From: Tissierella pigra
GTDB lineage: Bacteria > Bacillota > Clostridia > Tissierellales > Tissierellaceae
Length of the DNA: 64,000 nucleotides
NCBI RefSeq assembly: GCF_009695605.1
Contig: NZ_VUNQ01000007.1
Coordinates: 1 to 64,000 of the forward strand
Reading direction: 5' to 3'
The first letter of the stretch is position 1; every line of letters begins with the position of its first letter. The notes under the pieces are model-generated. The model made no database searches. It was given only the letters and a program-made list of their open reading frames with translations, and was not told the DNA's origin. This document shows positions 45,747 through 54,211 of this stretch, one piece after another. The translations under genes were made by a program, and so were the position numbers.

Positions 45747-46772
45747 ATGAAATATTTAACTGAAAACTTGATACAACTACTTAACATTCCAAGTCCCACT
45801 GGAAATACAGAAAGAGCTATAGTTTTTATAGAAGAAAAGTTTAGAGAATTAAATATTCCTACAGTAAGAACAAATAAAGGTGCTTTAATAGCTACAATTG
45901 AAGGAAAAAATAAGGATAAAGAAGTAACATTATCTGGCCATGTAGACACTTTAGGTGGAATGGTAAAAGAAATAAAAGGAAATGGAAAACTTAAAATTAC
46001 TCAATTAGGTGGATATGTTTGGAGTACAATAGAAGGTGAACATGTAACTATTGAAACTATTGAAGGAAAAACTTATACTGGTACTATAATGACTACTAAA
46101 GCTTCCTCACACGTTCATGGGGAAGGCACTAAGACTATTGAAAGAAATGCAGATAATATGGAAATTAGAATAGATGAAAGGGTTTTCTCAAAAGAAGATA
46201 CTTTGAATCTTGGTATCAATGTAGGAGATTTTGTATTCTTTGATCCAAGAGCAGTAGTTACTGAATCAGGTTTTATTAAATCAAGACATTTAGATGATAA
46301 AGCTGGAGTTATATCTTTATTGGGTATGGCAAAATATCTAGTTGAAAATAATATCACTCCTAACTATACAACTAACTTCTTTATATCTACTTACGAAGAA
46401 GTTGGACATGGTGCTTCTACTTCTATACCTGAAAAAACTTTTGAATTCATAGCAGTGGATATGGCAGCTCCTGGAGAGGGACAAACTTCTGATGAATTTT
46501 CAGTTACAATTTGTGCTAAAGACAGTACAGGTCCTTATGATTATGACCTTAGAAAAAGACTTGTTAATCTAGCTAAAGAAAATAATATAAATCACCAAAT
46601 AGACATATATCCATTCTATGGTTCTGATGGATCTGCTGCTCTTAGAGCTGGATATGATATTAAGGTAGGTTTAATTGGACCTGGAGTTGACGCTTCCCAT
46701 AGCTTTGAAAGAACTCATATTGAAGCAATTGACAGCACTATAAAATTAGGAATAGCATATTTAACTAAGTAA
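45747..46772 (+). CDS. M42 family metallopeptidase
   Basis: A 341-residue M42 aminopeptidase. Metal ligands sit in LSGHVDTLGGMV (His, Asp), SRHLDDKAGVISL (Asp), the catalytic STYEEVGHGAS (Glu-Glu) and VDASHSFERTHIEA (His). The PA-like insertion between the halves is present. The family is made of cobalt/zinc exopeptidases forming tetrahedral dodecamers. ATG 45747 has GAGGAGA. It is on the plus strand, divergent from the NUDIX/whiA group, and ends in its own terminator. Confidence 0.9.
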   Translation: MKYLTENLIQLLNIPSPTGNTERAIVFIEEKFRELNIPTVRTNKGALIATIEGKNKDKEVTLSGHVDTLGGMVKEIKGNGKLKITQLGGYVWSTIEGEHVTIETIEGKTYTGTIMTTKASSHVHGEGTKTIERNADNMEIRIDERVFSKEDTLNLGINVGDFVFFDPRAVVTESGFIKSRHLDDKAGVISLLGMAKYLVENNITPNYTTNFFISTYEEVGHGASTSIPEKTFEFIAVDMAAPGEGQTSDEFSVTICAKDSTGPYDYDLRKRLVNLAKENNINHQIDIYPFYGSDGSAALRAGYDIKVGLIGPGVDASHSFERTHIEAIDSTIKLGIAYLTK

Positions 46773-46803
46773 TTATACTATAACATAGTTTTACATTATG
46801 AAT

Positions 46804-46849
46804 TAAACACTGGACTAAAGTATATTTTTTGTTCAGTGTTTATTTTTTA
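46804..46849 (+). terminator. Terminator of the M42 peptidase gene
   Basis: AAACACTGGAC / GTTCAGTGTTT stem followed by ATTTTTTAA. Confidence 0.75.
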
Positions 46850-46920
46850 AAAACTTGATTCCAGTATTATCCAACGATTATAAGTTTTTATTTGGGGAAT
46901 ATATAATTAGAGGTGATTTT

Positions 46921-47442
46921 ATGACTGTAAATGAAAGATTTATTATAAATTTACAAGGCAAATCCTTTGTAACTTATGAAGGGCTTCTTGATTTGGCACA
47001 TCAAATGAATCTTCTCTCTTTAGAAGTAGAGATAATCCAAATACCTACTAATGAGAATAATATGACAGCCATATGTAAGGCAATAGCCACTACAGAAAAT
47101 GAACGATTTCAAGATATAGGAGATGCCTCTCCACGGTCTGTTAATTCTGCATTAGCTCCTCATCTAATTAGAATGGCTTCTACTCGTGCTAAAGCTAGGG
47201 TTCTTAGGGACTTAACCAATGTAGGTATGACTGCAGTGGAAGAATTGTCTATTGAGGAATCAGTAGTATCTGATGGAGAAGAAAATTATCCAATTTCTTC
47301 AGAAGAACCTCCTACTCCTAGGCAGATAGAAACTATAAAAAAATTAGCTGGTGAACTAAACTATCAGGTAAATTATGATACATTGACTAAAAAAACTGCT
47401 GGAAATATTATATCTAGATTAATAGATGAAAAGAAAAAATAA
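46921..47442 (+). CDS. Rad52-like hypothetical protein
   Basis: A 173-residue protein. The N-terminal region (FVTYEGLLDLAHQMNLLSLE, a beta segment, then LAPHLIRMASTRAKARVLRD) has the look of the Rad52/Sak4-like ssDNA-annealing fold, with the hallmark RMAxTRAKARxLRD helix. The C-terminus (PPTPRQIETIKKLAGELNYQ) resembles a short helical DNA-binding module seen in phage annealing proteins. ATG 46921 follows AGAGGTGA; an upstream in-frame start adds 22 unlikely residues. Not near phage genes, so this may be a domesticated or chromosomal relative. Activity is inferred only. Confidence 0.65.
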   Translation: MTVNERFIINLQGKSFVTYEGLLDLAHQMNLLSLEVEIIQIPTNENNMTAICKAIATTENERFQDIGDASPRSVNSALAPHLIRMASTRAKARVLRDLTNVGMTAVEELSIEESVVSDGEENYPISSEEPPTPRQIETIKKLAGELNYQVNYDTLTKKTAGNIISRLIDEKKK

Positions 47443-47460
47443 GCACCTTTGCTTATTTTT
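47435..47460. terminator. Bidirectional terminator between convergent genes
   Basis: AAAAATAAGC / GCTTATTTTT stem with a six-base loop, shared by the Rad52-like gene (plus) and yvcK (minus). Confidence 0.8.
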
Positions 47461-48457
47461 CTTTTTTTGCTATTTCCATTAATAGTCTGCTTAATTCAAT
47501 ATTATCATGCCTAATATATTCTTTTCTAATATCTATTAACTTAGACCCTATTAGCTTTATATTTTTAGATCTCAATATTTCTTCGTCTTTTACCCCCATT
47601 AAAACAGCCTTAGAACCATCCATTACATATTTTTCAAGTATATAATAAGGTACTTCTTCTGTATTGGCTATTACATAGTCTAAGAAATCTAAAGTACTAT
47701 GTTTTAGTATTGCATCTACATGGTCTAGTACATCATACTCATCAGTTTCTCCTGGTTGAGTCATGACATTTGTAATATATACTTTAGGTGCCTTTGCATT
47801 GTAGATTGTATCCACTATATCATTTACTAAAAGATTTGGTATAACGCTGGTATATAAACTTCCAGGACCTAAAACTATAATATCTGCCTCATTAATTGCT
47901 TCTACAGATTCCTCTAAGGGATATGATATTTTAGGATCAGTATAAATATAATCTATTCTGCTTCCTTCTTTTATTGCATCAATTGGTATATGGGATTCTC
48001 CTTTAAGGGTAGAGCCATTTTCAAGTACTGCACAAAGTTTTACATCTTCTAATGTCATAGGAAGTACCTTTCCAGTAACGGCTAATACATTACTGGTTTC
48101 TTTTACTGCCTTTTCAAAACTTCCATATATTTCATTCATGGCCGCTATAAATAAATTACCAAAATTTTGTCCTTTTAATATTCCATCTGTAAATCTATAT
48201 TGTAAAAGTTTTTCCATGGTAGGTTCTGTATTTGCAAGGGCAAGTATACAGGAACGAATATCTCCTGGAGGAAGCATACCCAAGTCTTCTCTAAGCTTTC
48301 CAGAACCTCCCCCATCATCAGCTACAGTAACTATGGCTGTAATATTTGATGTAAATCCTTTTAATCCTCTTAGTAAGACTGATAGCCCTGTACCTCCGCC
48401 TATAACCACAAATTTAGGTCCCATGGACAATTTCTTTTTTATTTCTACATCCTTCAT
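47453..48457 (-). CDS. yvcK: YvcK/CofD-like gluconeogenesis factor
   Basis: A 334-residue protein of the YvcK/CofD-like family. The nucleotide-binding N-terminus is VVIGGGTGLSVLLRGLKGF, with VTVADDGGGSGKLREDLGML and PPGDIRSC. The C-terminal PGSLYTSVIPNLLV segment is conserved. It binds UDP-sugars and supports cell-wall synthesis and growth on gluconeogenic carbon sources in Firmicutes. ATG 48457 has AAAGGGG. It lies 12 bases after rapZ ends, in the conserved rapZ-yvcK pair. Confidence 0.93.
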   Translation of the reverse strand: MKDVEIKKKLSMGPKFVVIGGGTGLSVLLRGLKGFTSNITAIVTVADDGGGSGKLREDLGMLPPGDIRSCILALANTEPTMEKLLQYRFTDGILKGQNFGNLFIAAMNEIYGSFEKAVKETSNVLAVTGKVLPMTLEDVKLCAVLENGSTLKGESHIPIDAIKEGSRIDYIYTDPKISYPLEESVEAINEADIIVLGPGSLYTSVIPNLLVNDIVDTIYNAKAPKVYITNVMTQPGETDEYDVLDHVDAILKHSTLDFLDYVIANTEEVPYYILEKYVMDGSKAVLMGVKDEEILRSKNIKLIGSKLIDIRKEYIRHDNIELSRLLMEIAKKEK

Positions 48458-48469
48458 AAATATTCCCCT

Positions 48470-49327
48470 TTATTTTAATCTATTATCTCTATGATCTACT
48501 GCTGCTCTATGTCCATTAGCTGTTAGTATCTCGGCAATTTTATTTGCTATTGCCACTGATCTATGGACTCCACCAGTACATCCTATTCCTAAAATTAACT
48601 GTGTTTTTCCTTCCCTCGTATAATGAGGAATTAAAAACTCTAACATATCTATGGTTTTTGATATAAAAATATTAGTTTCTGGCCATCCAAATACATAATC
48701 TTTTACATTTTGATCTTTTCCTGTAAACTCTCTTAATTCTGGAATATAAAAAGGATTTGGAATAAATCTTACATCAAATATTAAATCACCATCTAATAAG
48801 GTTCCATGTTTAAATCCAAAAGAAATTACTGAAATAGATATATTTCTAGATTTCTTTCCCTTTAAAATAATATTTGACATTTCTTCCTTCAACATCCCTA
48901 AGGTTAAATTAGATGTATCTATTATATAGTCAGCTCTCTTTTTTACCTCATTTAACATTTCCCTTTCTTCCTTAATTCCTTCACTAATACTTCCTTCTGG
49001 ATTTAAGGGGTGAGGTCTTCTTAATTCTTTATATCTTTTTATTAAAACATTATCAGCTGCATCAAGAAAAAGTATCTTATATGTTATACCTCTAGTTTTA
49101 AGTTCTTCTAAACCTTTAAATAAATGATCAAAGAATTCTCCTGAACGAATATCTACTACTACTGCTACCTTATCAATATCTTTTCTCAGCTCATAACATA
49201 ACTCTACAAAATTTGGTAAAAGTGCAGGAGGCAAGTTATCCATACAATAATAACTCATGTCTTCCATTACCTTCATTGCCTGAGATTTACCAGCTCCTGA
49301 CATTCCACTAATCAATAAAAACTCCAT
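48470..49327 (-). CDS. rapZ: RapZ/YvcJ nucleotide-binding adapter
   Basis: A 285-residue RapZ. The P-loop is ISGMSGAGKSQAMKVMEDM (Walker A) and Walker B-like VVDIRS follows. The C-terminal domain has FGFKHGTLLDGDLIFDVRFI and the signature GCTGGVHRSVAIANKIAEIL. It hydrolyses nucleotides and, in some bacteria, adapts RNase E to sRNAs; in Firmicutes it affects competence and cell-wall metabolism. ATG 49327 has GAGGTG. Adjacent to the PHP gene and yvcK. Confidence 0.94.
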   Translation of the reverse strand: MEFLLISGMSGAGKSQAMKVMEDMSYYCMDNLPPALLPNFVELCYELRKDIDKVAVVVDIRSGEFFDHLFKGLEELKTRGITYKILFLDAADNVLIKRYKELRRPHPLNPEGSISEGIKEEREMLNEVKKRADYIIDTSNLTLGMLKEEMSNIILKGKKSRNISISVISFGFKHGTLLDGDLIFDVRFIPNPFYIPELREFTGKDQNVKDYVFGWPETNIFISKTIDMLEFLIPHYTREGKTQLILGIGCTGGVHRSVAIANKIAEILTANGHRAAVDHRDNRLK

Positions 49328-49339
49328 AATTACACCTCA

Positions 49340-50107
49340 TTAGTTTATCTCTATATTTTTTATCCTATTAAGAGGTAAGTTTGCCTCTTTTGCCTTTCTT
49401 ATGGCATTTTCCACATTTCCTACATCTTCAGGTCTATGGGCATCACTATTTACCATATAGACTATATCCATATCCAATAAAAGCTTGATACTCTCCACCG
49501 ATAACTGACTATGCTTTGAACTTATTTCTAGTGCAGTACCATATTTTTTTGTTTCCTTCCCAAGCTCTACTATATCTACCTTTGCCTTAGAACCTGGGTG
49601 AGAAATCATATCTATAGGATATTTCCTCAATGCCCTTATATAAGCTTTAGTATTCAGTTCTATAGCTTTTTTTTCGCATATGGACAAACACTTGGATAAT
49701 GGATTTAATCCATATAACCCTAAACCATCTCTAATTCCTTTTGGAGTTGCACCATAGTGATAGCCCATAATCAGAAAGTCTATATATTTAAGAGATTCTT
49801 CCTCTATATCAATAGTACCATCTAAACCTATTAAATTAGACTCTACTCCAAGTAAAATTTTAAGTCCTTTAGGTATAAACTCCTCATTTAATCTATTTAT
49901 TTCCTCCCTAACAGCAGGAATCCTCTTTTCTCTAAGACCATAAAGATAATGAGAAGGTCCATGTTCAGTAATTGCAATTTCTCTAAGTCCCTTAGATAAA
50001 GCAACCTCTGCATTATCTCTTATGGTGCCTGTTGCATGTTTGCCTTCTTTTCTAAACCCACTGCTATATACAGTATGAGTATGGTAATCACCAATTAGTT
50101 TTATCAT
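49340..50107 (-). CDS. PHP-domain phosphatase/hydrolase
   Basis: A 255-residue PHP (polymerase and histidinol phosphatase) protein. Metal ligands appear in GDYHTHTVYSSG (His residues), EIAITEHGPSH, VESNLIG, DMISHPGSK and VNSDAHRPEDVG. The YcdX-like subgroup hydrolyses phosphoesters with a trinuclear metal site; substrate unknown. It is a regular member of the murB-PHP-rapZ-yvcK cluster in Clostridia. ATG 50107 follows GGGAGAGG and immediately adjoins the murB stop. Confidence 0.88.
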   Translation of the reverse strand: MIKLIGDYHTHTVYSSGFRKEGKHATGTIRDNAEVALSKGLREIAITEHGPSHYLYGLREKRIPAVREEINRLNEEFIPKGLKILLGVESNLIGLDGTIDIEEESLKYIDFLIMGYHYGATPKGIRDGLGLYGLNPLSKCLSICEKKAIELNTKAYIRALRKYPIDMISHPGSKAKVDIVELGKETKKYGTALEISSKHSQLSVESIKLLLDMDIVYMVNSDAHRPEDVGNVENAIRKAKEANLPLNRIKNIEIN

Positions 50108-51019
50108 CTAATCCTCTCCCAATAACTTTATCTCCGTTTCTAATTCCACACCATGGTTATCTTTAACTACTTTCTGAATAACAGATATTAGATGTAATAT
50201 ATCCTTACAAGTGGCATTATCTACATTTACTACAAATCCACAGTGTTTTTCTGAAACTTGAGCACCCCCATGTCGTAGTCCACGCAGTCCTGCATCCTCA
50301 ATTAATTTTCCAGCAAAATGTCCCTCTGGTCTTTTAAATGTGCTACCTCCACTTGGCAGCTCAAGTGGTTGTTTAGATGTTCTTCTACAGGTCAAATCTT
50401 TCATTACCTCTTCAATAGCTGAATATTCTCCCACTTCTAAATCTAACTCTACACCAAGGACAATTAATCCTTCATCCCATACTCTGCTGTTTCTATATCT
50501 AAAATTCATTTCTTCGTTTGTATATTCCCTAATTTGGTTATTTTTGTCCAACACTCTAACCATTTTAACTACATCTTTCATTTCCCCTCCATAGGCTCCT
50601 GCATTCATTGTAATTGCTCCTCCTATGGTACCTGGTATACCAGATGCAAATTCAAAGTTTTTCAGACTATGTTTTAAAGCTAATTTACTAGCAGTAGATA
50701 GTAATGCTCCAGCCTGACAATATATTTTAGTTCCGTCTACTGTTAATTCATTAAACCCTTCATTTACTTTAATTACAACACCTCTTATACCTCCATCTCT
50801 AACAAGTAAATTGCTTCCATTTCCCATGATTAAAAAATCTATATTATTTTCTCTACAGAATATAATTACATTTATTAGTTCTTCTTCATTAGATGGAATA
50901 ATCATTACATCTGCTGGACCACCTATTTTAAAGGTAGTATGATTTCTCATTGGTTCATTAAATAAAATTTTTCCAAAAGATTTATTTTCAAAGATTTCTT
51001 GTAGTCCTTTTATTTTCAA
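50108..51019 (-). CDS. murB: UDP-N-acetylenolpyruvoylglucosamine reductase MurB
   Basis: About 303 residues, type II MurB. FAD-binding regions are MRNHTTFKIGGPADVMIIPS and the loop FASGIPGTIGGAITMNAGAY. FRYRNSRVW and LPSGGSTFKRPEGHFAGKLI supply catalytic residues (Tyr/Arg and the Ser of GGSTF). The C-terminus has KHCGFVVNVDNAT and ELETEIKLLGE. It performs the NADPH-dependent second step of UDP-MurNAc synthesis. TTG 51019 at correct spacing to AAGGGG is preferred over GTG 51028, which overlaps that site. Confidence 0.93.
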   Translation of the reverse strand: MKIKGLQEIFENKSFGKILFNEPMRNHTTFKIGGPADVMIIPSNEEELINVIIFCRENNIDFLIMGNGSNLLVRDGGIRGVVIKVNEGFNELTVDGTKIYCQAGALLSTASKLALKHSLKNFEFASGIPGTIGGAITMNAGAYGGEMKDVVKMVRVLDKNNQIREYTNEEMNFRYRNSRVWDEGLIVLGVELDLEVGEYSAIEEVMKDLTCRRTSKQPLELPSGGSTFKRPEGHFAGKLIEDAGLRGLRHGGAQVSEKHCGFVVNVDNATCKDILHLISVIQKVVKDNHGVELETEIKLLGED

Positions 51020-51141
51020 GTAAATCACCCCTTGTGTATTGTCTTTATCTTTATTATTGTACCAAATTTAGCCTAGTATTACTAATTTATTTTATACCCA
51101 TTACATTATAATATTCTTAAAATCCTTTGTTTATGTACAAT

Positions 51142-51166
51142 AAAAAGTAGGGCATATAAGCCCTAC
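51142..51166 (-). terminator. Terminator at the end of the accessory peptide cluster
   Basis: GTAGGGC / GCCCTAC stem with a six-base loop followed by TTTTTA on the minus strand. It lies about 160 bases after the S41 stop codon. Confidence 0.8.
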
Positions 51167-51242
51167 CTAGTTATAGTTATATATTCTTTTTCTTTAGAAA
51201 TTTCATATAATAAAAAATAAATAATATAGAAGTATGAAAGTA

Positions 51243-51308
51243 TCTCCCATCTATTTATTATAAATTATAATAAAATTTAACTACTTTTAGAAAAAAATCA
51301 ATGATATA
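51243..51308. repeat. Diverged direct repeat, copy 1
   Basis: TCTCCCATC, then a stretch matching TATAATAAAATTNAACTACT and AATGATATAA at 58988-59082 in the same orientation. The two copies bracket the YcaO cluster. Confidence 0.55.
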
Positions 51309-51322
51309 AAAATGTCAAATTT

Positions 51323-52834
51323 CTATTTCCTAGTATATTTATTTACTAATAATAAAACCCTTTCAAGAGTATCATTATCTCCTACCCATATATCTGGAAA
51401 AAATCCAACTCCCTCTTTATGGATTTTTTCATCATATATACTTAACACACGCCCAAACTGAAAATTTATTTTAGAGCTATAAAGCCTTCCTTCAACATAT
51501 CTATCGCTTAATGTAACTCCTCCAGTATTTGTACCTACAAAAACTATATTTTCTAAATTATATAGAAATTCTACAAAAGATTCACCTGAAGAAGCTGTTC
51601 TTTTATCAACTAATACAAAAATAATATTATTATTTTTTATTTTAGTATTGCTTCCCAAGGATATACCCCATTGATTTATATTTGATTCTATTTTTTGTTT
51701 TTCATTTTCTATTATTTCTTTAATATATTCATCATCATAATCAGTATCTATATTTTGTAAATATTTCTCAGTGATATAACTGTTTACTTTGCTATATAAA
51801 GTAGCAGTTGTACAAATTTTCTTAGGACTTTCTCCTGTAAAGTTAGTAAACCACTTAATTCCTAGGGTATCTTGCCCTCCAGAATTTCCTCTAATATCAA
51901 TAATACTAATGGGGTATTGATTTATCACACTAGGTGTCTCTATAAAGATAGTATTATTTTCTTTCTCTACCATAGTTCTCAGAGATATTATTGGAATATT
52001 CCCTTCAATTTTTTCATTGAAAACTTTATCATTTTCTATGTCTAAAATTTTAGCCTCTTTCAATTTTATTGTCTTTAGTATTTCCCTATTATCTTCATCA
52101 AATAATTTTACATTTAAAGTTAAAGTCTGTCCTAATGATTGAACCTTACCTAGATAATAAATTAAATCCCCTTCTTTATTTATAGATAATTTTAAATAGT
52201 CATCATATTTTTTTCTATTATCAATATCTTTTAGATAATATCTAATATTATCTATATATGTATAATATCCTTTTCTAGGATCTAATAAAAATTCTAATTC
52301 GTCGTTATGAAAATAATACTTTTTATCTACAAGCTGATGTCCATTTATGGAAAAATGAGCATCTTGAATAAAATTTAAGTTGTCTATTAGTATATCTGAA
52401 AAATATTCTGCTGTTAATGTATCCGCATTTATTTCATTAATGGTATTGATGGTACTAAATTTGGCATTATTAAAAATTTGGTCTCCACCAAAAAATGTAT
52501 ATGGAGCATATGAATATTTTAGAAAATCAAATAAATAATCTACATCTTTTATGGCTTGGACTTTAGTAATTTGTCTATATGGATTAAATTTTTCATCAAG
52601 AGAATTCATATCATACTCTGTCAACAAATCTATATCTTCATTACTTAAACCTATTTCGTCTTTATTAAAATTATAAATAAATCTACTTAAATCATCTATA
52701 ACTTCATGAGAGCTAACCCGACTTGTATTTATTTCTTTTAACAAATCATTTATGCTCTCCATATGTTTCCCCTTTGAACAACCAGATAATAAAATAGTAC
52801 ATAGAGAAACTATAATTAGCATAAAATAATTCAT
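51323..52834 (-). CDS. S41-family peptidase, lipoprotein
   Basis: About 503 residues. A lipoprotein signal (MNYFMLIIVSLCTILLSGC) predicts a membrane-anchored extracellular enzyme. The C-terminal S41 domain shows DIRGNSGG and the nucleophile region VDKRTASSGESFVEFLYNLE (Ser in SSGES) with GTNTGGVTLSD. ATG 52834 with GGAGGTG is chosen over 52864. Before a 472-bp IS insertion the gene would have begun about 45 bases after the UPF0489 gene, so it was probably the last gene of the peptide operon. A role as leader or product protease is possible but unproven. Confidence 0.82.
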   Translation of the reverse strand: MNYFMLIIVSLCTILLSGCSKGKHMESINDLLKEINTSRVSSHEVIDDLSRFIYNFNKDEIGLSNEDIDLLTEYDMNSLDEKFNPYRQITKVQAIKDVDYLFDFLKYSYAPYTFFGGDQIFNNAKFSTINTINEINADTLTAEYFSDILIDNLNFIQDAHFSINGHQLVDKKYYFHNDELEFLLDPRKGYYTYIDNIRYYLKDIDNRKKYDDYLKLSINKEGDLIYYLGKVQSLGQTLTLNVKLFDEDNREILKTIKLKEAKILDIENDKVFNEKIEGNIPIISLRTMVEKENNTIFIETPSVINQYPISIIDIRGNSGGQDTLGIKWFTNFTGESPKKICTTATLYSKVNSYITEKYLQNIDTDYDDEYIKEIIENEKQKIESNINQWGISLGSNTKIKNNNIIFVLVDKRTASSGESFVEFLYNLENIVFVGTNTGGVTLSDRYVEGRLYSSKINFQFGRVLSIYDEKIHKEGVGFFPDIWVGDNDTLERVLLLVNKYTRK

Positions 52835-52878
52835 ATTTAGCACCTCCATCTTGAAATTATACACTAAACACTACTATT

Positions 52879-53364
52879 TAAATTAACCTGTTGTGCTATA
52901 TAAAATTAATTATCTATAGGAACAGTTTGGTAATATATAAGGCTAGACTATCTTTAGGAAATCATAATCCAAATATTATGACCTAAAATTTTAGTTCTTA
53001 GTCTAGTTATTAAGCACCATAGAGACTTAGCTTTAACTTTATTTAGATTAAGCTGCTCAGTCAATTGAGAGAATGAGATCTCTATCCTTCTTCTAGCTTT
53101 AAAAATTAACTGTCGAAGCGGCTGTGGAAATTGAGATTTACTGTTATTTCTTTTCATAGAAATTAAGTCTATTTCTTTTTCTTGTTTTAGTTCTAAAGTT
53201 AGCTTTTCACCCCATAACCTTTGTCTCCTATAATAGTTAAAGATTTATATAGCTCTGGCATATATTATCCTCCTATCATTCGTTGTGGCTATCAATGATA
53301 AGAGGATAATATAATTGTCAGAGTTTTTTATTAGTAAGTTTTACTAGCACAACAGGTTAAATTA
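52879..53364. mobile_element. IS982-family derivative with target duplication
   Basis: A 472-bp element (52886-53357) with perfect 13-base terminal inverted repeats ACCTGTTGTGCTA / TAGCACAACAGGT, flanked by a 7-bp target duplication TAAATTA (52879-52885 and 53358-53364). IS982 ends begin with AC and duplicate about this length. The internal gene is reduced to the C-terminal third. The intact ends suggest it may still be movable in trans. The insertion point coincides with the UPF0489 stop codon, which remains TAA. Confidence 0.88.
52954..53310 (-). pseudogene. IS982 transposase remnant
   Basis: The longest open piece (52954-53157, 67 codons) reads SMKRNNSKSQFPQPLRQLIF, RRRIEISFSQLTEQLNLNKV and LITRLRTKILGHNIWIM, the C-terminal third of an IS982 transposase. 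Upstream, ELYKSLTIIGDKGYG (with the family GDKGY motif) precedes a frameshift and stop, after which EKLTLELKQEKEIDLISMKR continues in the other frame. The N-terminal two thirds are deleted. Not functional. Confidence 0.82.
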
Positions 53365-54211
53365 GTCCTGACATTTCAAAAGCATCTATTAATTTTGTTT
53401 CCATCCATATTGCTTCTTCAGTAGTTGTATAACCACTGATATTTGATCTACATATTATTAGATAATCAATTATTACATTATTAAATATTAAAAATTTTAT
53501 TATCTGATCTATTTTAATTATTATATCATCTTTATTTCGAATCTTATTCTCTAAGGGCCCATCAAACTCATTATATTCAAGAAAGTAATGACCCTCCCTA
53601 GAATAAGCCGCTACCTTGCTTCCAAATAATAATTTAAATTTATGATTATTATCTGTAATAAATGATTTATATTCATTTTCTGTAATCTCAATATTTCCAT
53701 GTTCTCCAACCACATCATTGCACGAAAAGTAGTCTAAATCAATACTTAGAATAATTCTATTTTTCATAAAAGCTTCAATGTTTGTGTCTGGCTTAACCTC
53801 AAGTAAAAAGTTATTTCCTCCTCCACTTATTATTTCAGGTTTAATGCTTATCAACATATGGCTTTCACTAACAGCTTCTGTCTCTAATGTAAATTCCATA
53901 TACTTTTCTAGTTCTCTATTAGAGAGCCAGAAAACAGAGTTAACTGCACCATAATAAATGGAAGAAATTATATAATCTGATATCTTAAGTTGATTAAAAG
54001 TAATATCATCCAATATTGGTGATATTATGTCTATTTGCTCTTTATCCTTTATAAGCTGATTCCAGCTATTTTGATTAACAATAGGCGATCCTAAATCATG
54101 GTGTTCATCTATATGAATTAAATCATATACTACATTATTTTTAAGATGAAAATGAACTATTTTCTTAAAAGCTTCATTATGTTCTGCTATAATTGTAATT
54201 TTTTCCACCAT
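53357..54211 (-). CDS. UPF0489 protein, arginase-like peptide-modifying enzyme
   Basis: A 284-residue UPF0489 protein. Arginase-type metal ligands are visible: IDEHHDLG (Asp35, His37, Asp39) and ILSIDLDYFS (Asp158, Asp160). As I recall, the RiPP enzyme OspR, a peptide arginase turning Arg into ornithine, belongs to this family. The start overlaps the ycaO gene by 35 bases, so the two are tightly coupled, which supports action on the same peptide. ATG 54211 has GGAGAGG. Its stop codon lies at the end of an IS982 derivative, without loss of coding sequence. Family certain, substrate inferred. Confidence 0.82.
   Translation of the reverse strand: MVEKITIIAEHNEAFKKIVHFHLKNNVVYDLIHIDEHHDLGSPIVNQNSWNQLIKDKEQIDIISPILDDITFNQLKISDYIISSIYYGAVNSVFWLSNRELEKYMEFTLETEAVSESHMLISIKPEIISGGGNNFLLEVKPDTNIEAFMKNRIILSIDLDYFSCNDVVGEHGNIEITENEYKSFITDNNHKFKLLFGSKVAAYSREGHYFLEYNEFDGPLENKIRNKDDIIIKIDQIIKFLIFNNVIIDYLIICRSNISGYTTTEEAIWMETKLIDAFEMSGLI

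Larger units (their letters stand above)
51020..51322. other. Gene-free stretch between murB and the S41 gene
   Basis: It contains the terminator at 51142-51166 and one copy of a diverged direct repeat (51243-51308). No gene seen. Confidence 0.6.
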
